A DNA stretch of 64,000 nucleotides from Steromphala cineraria (taxonomy: Eukaryota; Mollusca; Gastropoda; Trochida; Trochidae). The stretch spans positions 77,279,338-77,343,337 of the forward strand of contig OU744720.1 in assembly GCA_916613615.1 (NCBI GenBank), written 5' to 3'. The notes under the pieces were generated by a model. The model was given only the letters and a program-made list of their open reading frames with translations. It was not told the origin of the DNA and searched no databases. Shown one piece after another: positions 49,846-60,924 of the stretch (positions are counted from its first letter, which is position 1; the number at the start of each line of letters is the position of its first letter). The position numbers were made by a program, and so were the translations under genes.

Positions 49846-50111
49846 CATGAAAATGATGATGATGATGATGATGATGGATATTTCTTGTGCGCCAGTGTCC
49901 ACCCACTAGTGCATGCTCATGGCACATTTAAAACTATGTACAAGGAGAAGGGAGAATTTCAGTTGAAAGCTTTTTTGAAGAGGTGGATTTTCAGAGCTGT
50001 CTTGAAAGCATCCAAAGATGGTGAAAGTTTGATGTTGAGTGGCAAAGCATTCCATAGGACAGGGGCAACATTTTGGAAGCTTCTCTTTCCGAACGCTGAC
50101 AACTTAGCATG
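49846..50111 (-). mobile_element. 5'-truncated LINE 3' end, reverse orientation
   Basis: The insert 49850-50107 is absent from B2 (CTATCCATGTATATAAGG near 61568) and has CATG on both sides. On the minus strand it encodes GKRSFQNVAPVLWNALP, then SPSLDAFKTALKIHLF and a stop at 49959, the hallmark C-terminus of CR1/L2-like ORF2 proteins. The UTR ends GCGCACAAGAAATATCC and a (CAT)n tail, (GAT)n on the plus strand. A longer open frame to 50291 is a chimera; its first 61 residues come from the host flank. Confidence 0.93.
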
Positions 50112-51169
50112 TATATAAGGACATTTAGCTGAGGAAATGTAACATACAATACTTTTGTTGATTTCTTTATAACCCGATAAAGAGAGTGGGGTTATATAAA
50201 AATGTGCACGCATTTGGTAAAAATTATTTTTACATATTTTAAAACACATCTTATTTGACAGTAATACTGTTTCAGAAGCAAAAGCAATCAATTAAAGTTT
50301 CAGATTGAAAGCATTATTGTTTTTACATGAAGTGAACACCTACATGTTTATAACAGGTAATGCTGAAATTCTTTTTCTGAGTATATGAACATTATCAACT
50401 TGAATATTAAGCATTAAACCAGTGACTTTCCTGGATATCATGACTATCAAGTGCTATTATTATGTTTAAGTGAAGCTATTTCCATGCAAACATAGGCGGA
50501 AAGCCGACACAGTCAAAATGCCATAACTATACCTATGAGATCTATTGATTGAAAGAAGAATACATCTTTATTGATGCATGCATGATAAAGCAGAACAAGC
50601 CGAGCGCATAATTTCAATTTATCGAGATATTCTAAAAAACACCTATAACTTTTTATAGAGGTGAGTATCACTCATAATTTCACCCCTGAATGTCATGGAT
50701 TTAGTTAAAAGTGAAAACGTTTTGCCTGACAAACCTATTTTGTGATGTATCTCAACAAGTTCTACTGCAGCGGACAAAGACCTAACTTAACTTTACCCAG
50801 GGGATTCAGTGATGGTATGGTGATTAAGACGCCTTTGTTGACACATTGTATTAGGCTGAACGCACCAAACCAAACGCATGATTCCCATTTATCATCACTC
50901 AGTCACCAATCAATTTTATAACCAGAAGCTTAAGATACATGTTAAATACAGTTCCGTTAACAACAGTTCTAAATGCTTCTAATATATGAATTACAAAATA
51001 TCAGTTTTAGCACTACCTTTATCTTCCAAAATATATCGCATATCCCTTACTAAAAATCAGACAACGAATCATAAATTACCAGTTAAAAAGGGTCGCTGGA
51101 CAAAATATACAAAAAGAAAATAGAACCTGTCGCCTATGTAATTCAACATTCGTTGCAGGTGAGTTAAAA

Positions 51170-51257
51170 GAAAGATATTTACCCGAGGAAGTGTATCATA
51201 TGGCTTTTACGAAACAAGTGTCAATTTTTTAATTACCCTAGCGAGACCGAGGGTAAT
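51170..51257. repeat. Foldback-element remnants (ACCCGAGGAAGTGT type)
   Basis: ACCCGAGGAAGTGTATCATA and TTTTACGAAAC match the arms of the 21037 element. It ends in a small palindrome, ATTACCCT and AGGGTAAT (51232-51257). The B2 version (62634-62712) is truncated. Confidence 0.6.
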
Positions 51258-51369
51258 ACCCAAATTTGTAGCATTAGGGATATATAACATAAGTATCAAA
51301 CTGTAGCAAATGACGTTAAACAGAGAGACTTACGTAACACCGGACAATAAACCCAAATCAATAGCAAAA

Positions 51370-51406
51370 GGGGGGTTGAAAGGGGAGGGGGGGGGGGGGG
51401 GGTGGG
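51370..51406 (+). repeat. G-rich tract with 16-G run
   Basis: Runs of 6, 4, 16 and 3 G are separated by TTGAAA, A and T. The pattern satisfies the standard four-tract quadruplex rule. It lies in about 160 bases that B2 lacks. Run length may be affected by sequencing or assembly error. Confidence 0.85.
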
Positions 51407-51770
51407 TATGTACTCAGCAAATAGGTGAAAGACCATTCGATTGACATGCACAAATGTTTATTAGTGTTTGAAGTCAGGGGCACGTTTGCTCAGAGACGAA
51501 AATGGATCGGGAAACAACAGGAACTTAATCCGTATGGCCACCTCGTCTACAGAAACTAAAAAAATAGAGCCATTGGCTCTGTAGCTCATCAGGCTTCATC
51601 ATCAACTATGATGTGGAGTGTGGCCAATGTGATTCCCCCTTTGTAGAGGCCACAGGGTCACCAATCATAAAATTAAGTATATAGCAGTGTATAAAATAGA
51701 TTGGAAATCTAGCCTGTCCTGAAAATTCATTGGTCAATTCCTTTTGGAAATTTAAGAAAAAATGTGAAAA

Positions 51771-51847
51771 GTTTCCAGTCCTGACCAAAAAGTTACCAGT
51801 CCTTACCAAAAAGTTACCAGTCCTGGCAAAAAGTAGCCAGTTCAAGA
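51771..51847. repeat. 21-bp minisatellite, about 3.5 copies
   Basis: Units of the form GTTACCAGTCCTTACCAAAAA repeat with small changes. Because 21 is a multiple of three, a minus frame (51606-51875) shows a heptapeptide repeat, VRTGNFL. It sits in the block private to B1 and is probably not coding. Confidence 0.8.
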
Positions 51848-51892
51848 ACTGGCTGACGGGCAATATTTTAAACACTGTATATAGGCGACAAG

Positions 51893-52166
51893 TTTCAGTT
51901 TTCTAGGCCTTATACTTCAGGAGAAGATGAAAATAGATTTGAAGGACGTTCCTGTTGCCTTTATTATTATTATAAAGCTACAATTCATCATCCTCACTAG
52001 TCAAGGAGTCTGTACACAAAGTTTCAGCTTTCTAGGCCTTATGCTTCTGGAGAAGAAGATGAAAATAGGTTTTTAGGTTGTGGCCCCTGTGGCCTTTATT
52101 AGGGGTCACATGGCCACCAAAGCTACAATTTATAATCTTCACTAGTCAAGGAGTCTGTACACAAAG
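51893..52166 (+). repeat. Two tandem copies of a 125-145 bp repeat
   Basis: Each copy opens TTTCAGxTTTCTAGGCCTTA and closes CTAGTCAAGGAGTCTGTACAC. Copies lie at about 51893-52020 and 52022-52166. The block 51565-52165 is missing in B2, where ACTAAAAAAGGGGGAAG joins directly (about 62910). Confidence 0.8.
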
Positions 52167-52205
52167 GGGGAAGTTGGTGGGGAATTCGTTACCATTCATA
52201 AACAA

Positions 52206-52374
52206 GGGAATCAGTGAGCTCATTGAATTCTGTTTTTGAACAAGATTTTCAAGGTCAAAAGCCCGCTCAATGGGATTCAGTTCCGATGAGTAGGCTGGCC
52301 AGTCCATGCGCGCAATTTGGTTTCTCTTGCAAGAAAATCATTGATTATTCTTGGTGTGTGAGATTGAGCATTGG
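52206..52374 (-). pseudogene. Tc1/mariner-type transposase C-terminal remnant, B1 copy
   Basis: On the minus strand, NAQSHTPRIINDFLARETKL matches the helix before the last catalytic motif. After a frameshift near 52305 comes MDWPAYSSELNPIE (52307-52266). WPxxSxxLNPIE with its terminal Glu is the third catalytic residue region of the DDE superfamily to which Tc1/mariner enzymes belong. The rest of the enzyme is missing. Bases just upstream (52375 on) join a deletion relative to B2. Confidence 0.85.
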
Positions 52375-52493
52375 GGGATATATACGGCACTTTGCAACGA
52401 ACTGCGGGGTCGTAATATGTAAAGCGAATGCATCGGAAAGTCGACATTAGGCATAACCAACAATTGGCATAAACCTGTGGATCCCTGAATATC

Positions 52494-52856
52494 TTAAAGG
52501 GGCAGTAGCACGTTTTTGGGGGAATATACGATGATGTCAGGAAAATGAAAATTAATGGTTCCAATTGAAAGACAATGGATTTAAACTAAATGAAGCAATA
52601 ATAATTCAAATATATAGCGTAAAGTTTAGCCATGGGATTCCTTTTTCTTGCAGAAAACGAATTAAAGGTGTCCACACAATATGGCCGCCAATGGATTTTA
52701 TGTGAATCTTCATACTTTGTCTTCTGACTATGGATGATTGGCTTGTGTAATGAGATTATTGACACTGTCAAATTAATACATTTAGCATAACCGTACAATT
52801 ATCAGTGAAAAAATTAAAATGTAAAATTATAAAAAAACGTGCTACTGCACCTTTAA
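52494..52856 (+). mobile_element. TTAA MITE at the B1/B2 junction (355 bp)
   Basis: Element 52498-52852, ends AGGGGCAGTAGCACG and CGTGCTACTGCACCT, TTAA at 52494-52497 and 52853-52856. Homology of the following sequence to 39570 starts precisely at the right-hand TTAAAAC. A minus-strand frame of 70 codons (52586-52798) inside is kept as 64 codons in the copy at 63465-63659 but has no domain I know. Confidence 0.92.
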
Positions 52857-54399
52857 AACATTGGATTCCTGAATGTCAACCATTACAAAGTCTGTTATAC
52901 ATACTTATAATCCAAAACTGTTTCACAGGAGATATCTTTTGTGGAAGATCACGCAATATCTCCTAGGACAGTAGATTTTGATCAATGCTCTGCAATCAGA
53001 AAATGCAAACATAACACTTGTTTTATAACGATTCTGTGTTGAATTATGTAATTAACATATTAACTAATTATTATCAGTAATAGTAATATATTTCAGAAAA
53101 AATCAACCCCTATTGTCATTTGCGTTATACTGTGTACAGTATTGATGCTTACTCCGAACAAAGGTCATCCGTCTTGTGGAGTAACTTTCTAAACTGATCG
53201 ACTAGCTGTCCATAGATTAGAACCTTGGAGAGTGTTACTTATGTCACATTAGTTCGCATAATGTATTACTAGTACGTCGTTAAGAATTGATGCAATTCAT
53301 GTCGAAGCTGGTTTAGTAAATGCCTTCACCAAACAACTAACACATTTAAGAAAGGTTGAATCTAGAGGAACACAAGTAAGACTTGATATCATTTATTTTA
53401 ATGCTGAATAATGGTTTGCGTAAAAAGAAACATTTTATGGAAAGGGGTTTAATTCAAAATTGATTAAAAAGTATAAAGTCCACTCCATGACGTAAAGCAC
53501 AAATAAGTGGATTTCGATATCTTTCTTTCCTTAAATCCTTCAAATGTAAAATAAATGTCGTTAAGAAACAGAGGATGATTTCTTCTGAACTCTTTTGTCA
53601 ATCTGTTGATGTATAAGGGGGACCTCTCTTTGTTAGTGGAAGGAATATTCTTAAGATTTGACGTTAGAAGACAGTACTTACATGTAACTCCAGTAAACAT
53701 GCATAGTGATTACAGTTTGATGACTTTCGAGGTATATTGCCACTGTTGATGTATTTTATTTACCTTGTTTTTGTTTATCTCAAAATCCATAAAAAGAATG
53801 CAAAATCATATATACTTTTCATTTCATAGAGGGTGTTTTCTGTGAAAATTCAATTGAGCATTAAATATTACAAGCAATATAATATATTCGTTTTATTACG
53901 ATTTCACTTCATACATTAATGTAAATCCTTGAAAATAAAAATGCTGTTATTTGTGAACAACAAGTACTTGATATTTAAGAGAATTATGTATCTATGGAAA
54001 AGGTTGCTGCAGGCTAAGCTTATTGCCTAGAAATCATTATGTGTGATAACTAATGGCCTGAAGAGGTTATGTCTCAATGTCAGGAAATGTGTTTTTTAGA
54101 ATAAGAAACGGATTACAAAATTAAGTTTAAAGTTGTAGACTACTGTATTGATATAAATTGCTGTATTGACAATAGGTCACAAATTCAAATTACAGAAGAA
54201 ATCATTATTACTATAAACATATATGGTTACAGAAGCATCAATCTCATTAAAATAAGATCATAATTTTCTTCACTACGTTAAGCAGAAACAATTTCCTCAC
54301 ACGATAAAAAAGAACACACTCGATTTTCTTTATTACAAAGTAAAATGCTTTTTCAGTATTATTTTGTTCCAGTTATCGACAAATCAATTGAGATACTTT

Positions 54400-54656
54400 T
54401 TACCATCGCATGTTCTTTAAAGAGGGTGACAAATTATAGTTTTGCGAGCCTTGTTCATATCGAGTAGTGCTGCAGAAGCACTTCAAATTGTTCTCCACCC
54501 TTTTTGCTGTATCAAGTTTAAACCAAATCGATTCTGACTATAAGGTTATGCTGTACACCCACTGAACTGAACCGCTGTCCTTGTAATCCCACACTTCTTC
54601 TAAGCCGCAGCCCACATATTTATGGGGTCTCAATTTTATCCTTGTAATAACAGTTC
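54400..54656 (-). pseudogene. Exon c, inactivated B2 copy
   Basis: The acceptor AG of the B1 copy is CG here (TTTTTTCG|GAACTG). The frame carries TAG after WVYSITL, and the ancestral stop is changed to a sense codon, so the frame runs on to TAA at 54400. Otherwise the peptide follows B1 (KYVGC, EVWDYKDSGSVQWVYS, ESIWFKLDTAK). Confidence 0.8.
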
Positions 54657-55310
54657 CGAAAAAATGGAGTTACTGAAAGATGTAACTTCATCCTTGTTTG
54701 GTATTATATATTCAGGATTTGGCTCATAATCTACGAATTGTTGAGGTAATTCTTAGAAAGAGACCTCATTTCTGAATTAAAATCTTGCTGTAGAGGAACA
54801 TTTAGGTAATTGCGTGAGGCATAGTCCCATATGTCCCAATGTCGTTTCTATTATAAATACATTAAGACCACAAATTTAGGTATAACATAAATATTCCTTT
54901 TCACACAACATTCTCCTAATTATGAACAAAAAGGAGCATCTAGGAACCACTGAATTTCCTAAGTACATAATATTACCCATCTAGCTTCGCATGTAACTGT
55001 CGTTCTGTCGTAACTGTTGTTTTGTCAGAAATGGTTTTAGCGTTTGCAAGTTGTGTTATGATCAAGCTGATCAATGAAATTAGTGACTGTATTCTTGTGA
55101 AGTTTTTGCCTTGACCAAGGATTAACCTTCTTCAATGCAGCTTTATTCTAAGAATTCATTTCCTGTCATTTTCAGAACCTGATTCGCCAATGTCAATCAC
55201 AAATTCAGGTGCGTTACTGACTAATGATATTAAAAATCAATACGAATGTGCACCAAAGCAATTGTAGAATCCTGTGACATGCTTTTAAAATCGACATTAT
55301 AGCATCGTAC

Positions 55311-55475
55311 ATGATAACACGTTCTTATTCTGAAGTTAAATATGATGTGACGCATGATATTGTCGCAGTTAAAGAATCATTGGATACTGTGAAAGCCATT
55401 GTCCATACAGACGCATTTGTATTACACAAACAGCAAAACGGAAACAGTCAAGATAAAATAACTTTCAATTTGTAG
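55311..55475 (+). CDS. 54-codon frame private to B2, unknown
   Basis: ATG at 55311, TAG at 55473. The peptide MITRSYSEVKYDVTHD... has balanced Lys, Asp and Val content with segments such as VAVKESLDTVKAIVHTD that look like an amphipathic helix. The frame is open upstream to about 55281. B1 diverges from B2 just before it (about 55297), so it sits in an insertion or in a stretch B1 lost. It could be a fragment of a gene or of a mobile element ORF. Confidence 0.3.
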   Translation: MITRSYSEVKYDVTHDIVAVKESLDTVKAIVHTDAFVLHKQQNGNSQDKITFNL

Positions 55476-56425
55476 ATATAATACGAAGTATAAGATAATA
55501 GGATCCCAATGTATTAATTGCCGTACCCCTCATTGTTCCCCCTTGTGATTGAAACAATCTATACCGAAAAGTCGATACCATAGTTCATCCATAGAATTTC
55601 ATTTGTTTTCCTTATACCACCAACTTCTAGATAGCCACTCAAACTGTTTGATAAGATCCCTTGTATAAACTTAACAAACTAACGGATGAATTCATAAGTA
55701 GTGTTATGGTATTGCTTGATTATAATTTTAACTCGTTTCAAAAGAAAGTTATCACATTTTAACTTAAATCATGAACAATGCTTTACATAAATATTAACAG
55801 TAATGATCACATTTAAGCCGTTTATTACTTTTTTTGTATATCATAAATTAACAAATTGGCATCCATTTAAGAAAAAAGTGAGAATCTCATGTCTTTGCAT
55901 TTGGTGCAAAGTCACGTGCAACAAAGGTAAAACAAATGCTCATTATCGATCTCAGTCATCACCACTGTGGCAAACAAACCATCTCAACAATCAAAACTTA
56001 GACCACAAAATCATGAGTAACTACTGAAAATTGACAAAGGTATCTATTAAAATTTTCTTTTCATAATACAAACAAGATGTGAAGATTTTTGACAAGCGAT
56101 TTTTCCGAGAACATTTCAAAAAAATATTATTAAGAAACATTTCAGGAGATAGAACATTAAAGCAAACTGTCCCTTTGTTAAGATATCATATGTATTTTAA
56201 TTATAAACCTTTTGACATCATGATCATCGAAGCAATCAGATGACTATTAAGAAAGTTGGAAAGTTGAAAGTCAAGATACTAATGTAATTGCCCAAAATGT
56301 GGAGTTTTGATAGTAAAGAAGAATGAAATTGAACTTATTTAATGTATATGATATTGTTGAAAAGCTGAAATAAAAAAATGCAGACACTTCAATAATGTTT
56401 TAGATACTATTATATTCTGATTTAC

Positions 56426-56473
56426 CTACATTAACGAGCACGGAAGTACCGATCTCACTGACAATACCAATAG
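56426..56473 (-). pseudogene. Exon b, B2 copy
   Basis: Same 48 nt length as B1, with both splice signals present (ATTCCAG and GTAAAT). The peptide is IGIVSEIGTSVLVNV. It belongs to a gene copy that is broken in both neighbouring exons. Confidence 0.5.
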
Positions 56474-57363
56474 CTGGAATATAATTTGACTAAGTTGTTT
56501 TCGTCCATGTCAGCATGTGGTAAATGGTCTACAAATGCTCACCTGAATAAGACATTTCTCTTTTTTTTTCAAGTATAAAGAGTTCCAGTATCTTGTAAAA
56601 GGATTAACTTAGCGTACTATCAGAAAAACAACCTGACTAATGACTATTCCGTGAGAGATCAATCCATCTTAACAATTGAATCAGCACGACTAAACACAAC
56701 GACAAAGGTTCTAGCAAATAGATTCCCTCCAAGACATTCGATGATTTTTGCAAGATACGTTAACAATCCCTCGGTAAAGCGACGTTACTTTGATATTTTA
56801 CTTTCGTCTCTATGTAAACAATTTTAAATTAAACAATTTCTGACAAAGGTGTGCCAGCCTTGGGATCAATTTAATTCAATTTTCAATTATATTGACTTGC
56901 GTCTAGAGAATATTGTCGAATGAATTGTTAAAACATCTATGTTCATTTTGTTTAGGAAAATATGAAGTAAATATTAATTTCATTTCTGATGAACTTGGTT
57001 CTATCAATGTAATGTCTACAGTTATATCTATATTGGAACGCATGTTCTTAATGAGGCTTTGAATTTATCTCAATTATTTTCTTAAATATTCTCAAATCAA
57101 TCTCAAAGACAAAAAGACGCATTTCACAAAAATACGAATCAATTTCGCAAAAGTTTCAAATTAAATGGCGTGACTATTTCCAAAGCGTTTAACGCATCCG
57201 ATACTGTAATCACCCCTGACTTCCCTTTTGAATTCATGTTGCTATAGTATTGTTATTTCGGTGGTTTCTTCTCTAACTGATAACAGTTTATATGGTGAGT
57301 TATCAATTGGAGCAGAACTACAAACTACATCCTTTTCATTGCGCTAAGGAAAGCGGTGGTCAT

Positions 57364-57472
57364 GTTACTTGACAATCTAAATAAATTGAGATCAACAGAC
57401 TTTTTATTTTGTCAAACAGTATGACCTGATATAAAACCTGTTGATCTAAATATATTTAGATTGGTTACTCGA
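57364..57472. mobile_element. 91-bp foldback MITE in B2, 9-bp TSD
   Basis: Element 57373-57463 is flanked by GTTACTTGA (57364-57372) and GTTACTCGA (57464-57472). B1 has the site once (GTTGCTTGACCCTAG near 45977). Ends CAATCTAAAT and ATTTAGATTG match the 32565 copy, which has the same length. Confidence 0.93.
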
Positions 57473-57533
57473 CCCTATAGTTTCTGATAAGGAAACATTC
57501 GTCTGAGAACATGTGACAGGGAAGTTAACTTAC

Positions 57534-57621
57534 GACAGAACATGCAACTATACACGCTGTTTTCAGACTGTCACGGGTCACGTTCAATGGATCGTGTTCG
57601 TTTCCCAATGTTATGAAACAT
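57534..57621 (-). pseudogene. Exon a, B2 copy with nonsense codon
   Basis: ATG and the GTAAGT donor are kept, and length is 88 nt as in B1. Codon 17 is TGA (after RSIERDP), so the copy cannot make the protein even before the damage in exon c. Confidence 0.55.
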
Positions 57622-58559
57622 TTTCGAAACCCGATCGATTCAGTTTTCTGTTTTTTGACATGTTTCTCTGCCCAGGGTTCCTTATTTTCAGACACCTCGA
57701 TTTCTCATTAATCATTCCCACACGCTTCTGAAAACGATCCTTTGATTCTCATATATTATGTGTCAGACCAGGTACATAAGACATACAAAGTGGAGGAGAA
57801 ATCGTAACACTCTTGAAACTTATACTTTATGGAGGTGAAGTATGACTTTTTTTGAAGATCTTCTAACATGCTCACAGTTTATCTAAAAATTAAGTTCAGT
57901 TTCATTTACCTCACGTAGAATTAAAGTGGTTTAAGTCATTCTTCTTACATTGTATGTATATTTCAAAGAAGTTCGTTGTAAACTAGGAGTCGGAAAAAAG
58001 CAGCAATTTTGACTTCAAAGTATAGTCACATATACATTCAGGTATAAAGACATGCATCTGATATAGAGACATTGACGTGTGAACTCAGAACTTTAAAAAG
58101 AATTCAAATAACTAAATGAGAACTAATAAGAGATTATGTACATAGAAAAATGGAAATTACGGTTATGAGTGGGTCATGTATCTGTTATACCATGAGGAGA
58201 TTTCTACCGAAGTATATGTGTAAATAATAGATTAGAGATACATGTATTTGAGACATTATGATCACTAATCACATACTAGTTCCGTCCTGCAAAGCTGCTT
58301 CTTCGATTCATCACAGAAGAAACTGAAAGTACATTGTGTGATAGCTGACATTAGAAAAGGTACAGTGTCGTCTTTGTTTGTCATACGATACCATGTACCA
58401 CAATTCTTAGGTTAAGATGAACAAAATGACAAAGATCCAATTGAATATTGATAATAATGAAAATACTTATATTGTGCTCTCGTAACAACATTATTGCCAT
58501 GGTATAAAGACCAATATTTTTCTTCGAATCTGTTTTCAAATGCTTTACAATCTTATGAA

Positions 58560-59486
58560 TTAAAGGGACAGTAGCACGTTTTTAAGCCATTTCCAGCTGC
58601 CCTGGGACAGCCAGACCAAAACAGTTTCCAAGAAAGTAGTATGGCCTGTCAACTCCTTATCAGATATCTTGACCTATCACTTCTTCCACTGCTCTTTCCC
58701 TCTCCCTTTCTATCTCTGTACATCTATGTGTACTCACTGACACTAAAATATTCAATTTCGAGAAAGACAAAACCCACAACAAATAATGAACTACATAATG
58801 TATGATTTAATTCCTAAGATATGTATTTATTATCAATTAAAATTTGCATATGTTTGAAATATTTTGCTTCGGTTGTTTGTATATTTATATATCAATGTTA
58901 AAAAAAAGTATCATGTGCATTAAAAGTGATTTTGTCATATAAAACTACATTAACTAGATCAAGAAGTCTGTTGTGTTTTAGGGTATAGCTACCCTATGTT
59001 TATGTTAGAGGGATTATAATATACACACACTCTGGGGAATGTGACAGTTATGGCCCAGTGCCGGTCATCCATGAGCTTCAAACCCCGTCTTAACTTGGAA
59101 AAAATTCTCATCAATTAGGGAGTTGACAGATAGTGGGAATGGCTTTAAGGGGAAATATAAGGTGATGTCAGGAAAATGAAAATCAATGGTTCCTATTGAA
59201 AGACAATGTATTTAAACTAAATGAAGCAGTAATAATTCAAATACAAAATGTAAAGTTTAGCCATGCGATTCTTTTTTCTAACACAAAAAGAATTAAAGGT
59301 GTTCACACAAATTGGCCGCCAATGGATTTTATGTAAATCTTTATACTCTGTCCTCTGACAATGGATGATTGATTTGTGTCAAGATATTTTTGACACTATT
59401 AAAATAATACATTTAGCATTAACTTACAATTATCAGGGGGAAATTTGAAATATCAATTTTTCAAAAGACTTGCTACTGCCCCTTAA
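58560..59486 (+). mobile_element. TTAA MITE in B2, split by a nested insertion
   Basis: Outer element 58564-59482 starts AGGGACAGTAGCACGTTTTT and ends CTTGCTACTGCCCC, with TTAA on both sides. It is orthologous to the copy at 47036. Removing 58586-59145 and one TTAA restores an element of about 355 bp. Confidence 0.92.
58582..59149. mobile_element. Second TTAA element nested in the MITE (560 bp)
   Basis: Insert 58586-59145 begins GCCATTTCCAGCTGCCC and ends GGGAATGGCT, so inverted ends are short (about 10 bp). TTAA stands at 58582-58585 and 59146-59149. The uninterrupted sequence is seen in the B1 copy (GCACGTTTTACGGGGG). It contains a pyrimidine-rich patch (about 58675-58720) and no recognisable gene. 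No other copy is in the window. Confidence 0.85.
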
Positions 59487-60797
59487 GGTATCATAGGTTT
59501 CAAGTGAAAACTGCTTCAGCTTATCTCGATTTTCAGTGGTTCATTTATTTGGAGATTCGTTGATTGAATAGACTTTCTATTTATCTCGAACTCTCTTAAC
59601 TGTTTGCATTGTTTAATTAGAATCATTTGTTTTAAACATTTCGATTTTCATTTCATATATTAGGAACAAAAAGAAACTACGGATTGATCATTCAGCGGTT
59701 TTAGTATATCTGAAATTTTACACGATGAAGAGCCTAAATGGATAGACAAACAAAGTATGTGTGGCAAATATCGCCATCAGCTTGTTTTTCAGTTCGTCAG
59801 TGCATGTTTCAGGAGGTTAAACCACTCACCGGCTTAAATAAATTTCCCAGCCTTAATATCGGGTATATGTATGACCTTCATTTACCTTAACCATAGTCTG
59901 AATAGCCAAAATATTCTTCGTTGTAAAAGGGAGATAGAACAATGTTTCAGATCTAATTGTCAGTATTCACTGACTTCAAGTAATGAACGAGTAGTGTTGG
60001 TGCAGGTGCAGATAACGTGGTAGTAAATTCTCATGCATGATGTGTAGGATTTCCTATGGATTTGCATAAAAAGTTCAATTTGCATTTGCCATGAAAATCA
60101 AATCATTTTATAACCATACTTCTATTTCTTAACCTTTTTGGTATTTTAAATGCAAATTTTCTTTATGATGTTTATGAAAGCAGAAAATGTTTATGAACTC
60201 TGATGATTAAAATAACCAAAACGATATTTTGACACATTTTAAAGCAAAATAAAATAAACTTAAAAGAAGTCCACATGCCCTGGTGACCCCTGTTTACGTA
60301 GATACCAGAGGCCCAGATTCAGTACTTAATGAATCGAACATCAAACGCTCAATAAATGCATCCAAATAAAACATCCAATTGTTTTTTACCTTTGCTGTAT
60401 TTGATGTATGACACTTGAATGTGAATGTTAGTCTCATCTTAAGATTGAAACGATCTGTAAACATGTGTAGTGATAAGTACTACCTTAAGTTTAATAGGTT
60501 TTATAGGTTAAATTTGCGCTCAATAAACGAATCGATATAACGCACTGAAATTTTCCACTCAAAGTAAAAACAGTTATTAACCACGAAACATTGTTGATTG
60601 CAACTTCTTTATTATGAAAGAAAACCCAAGTCGTTGTTCATACTGTTTGTAGAATGTATGAACAACCAAAATTACCAAATATACATGTGTATTTGTTACC
60701 ATTATTAGTTACGCATTTTACCTTTAATTATTTTTATCGCCATACATAACTCAGTCATAAGATTCTAGAAAGCAGCTTGAACATTTTTACCCCCTTT

Positions 60798-60924
60798 TAG
60801 TCAGGTGGCTAATTGAAATGATCGCTACATGCCGGATTAAAGTATGAAATTTGGCACAATGTTTGAAAATACACTCCTTATCAACAATTAGCACACAAAC
60901 AAATCTGCAGTTAGCCACCTGACT
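60798..60924. mobile_element. Short foldback (TAGTCAGGTGGC ends), B2 copy
   Basis: Same element as 49071-49196, with matching inverted ends. B2 has it without the extra flanking duplicate seen in B1. Confidence 0.7.

Larger units (their letters stand above)
39570..52852 (+). repeat. B1, first copy of the 11-13 kb tandem duplication
   Basis: It aligns with 52853-63735 in the same order throughout. Divergence by eye ranges from about 2.5% (49350-49855) to about 10% (45240-45440). B1 is longer because it holds insertions absent from B2: 40864-41156, 41871-42065, 44364-44951, 48009-48271, 49850-50107 and about 51565-52165. It contains the intact three-exon gene candidate. Confidence 0.92.

Noticed and set aside
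49959..50291. 110-codon minus-strand protein
   Set aside because: It is a chimera: residues 62-110 are the LINE end and residues 1-61 are host flank that happens to stay open across the insertion border at 50107.
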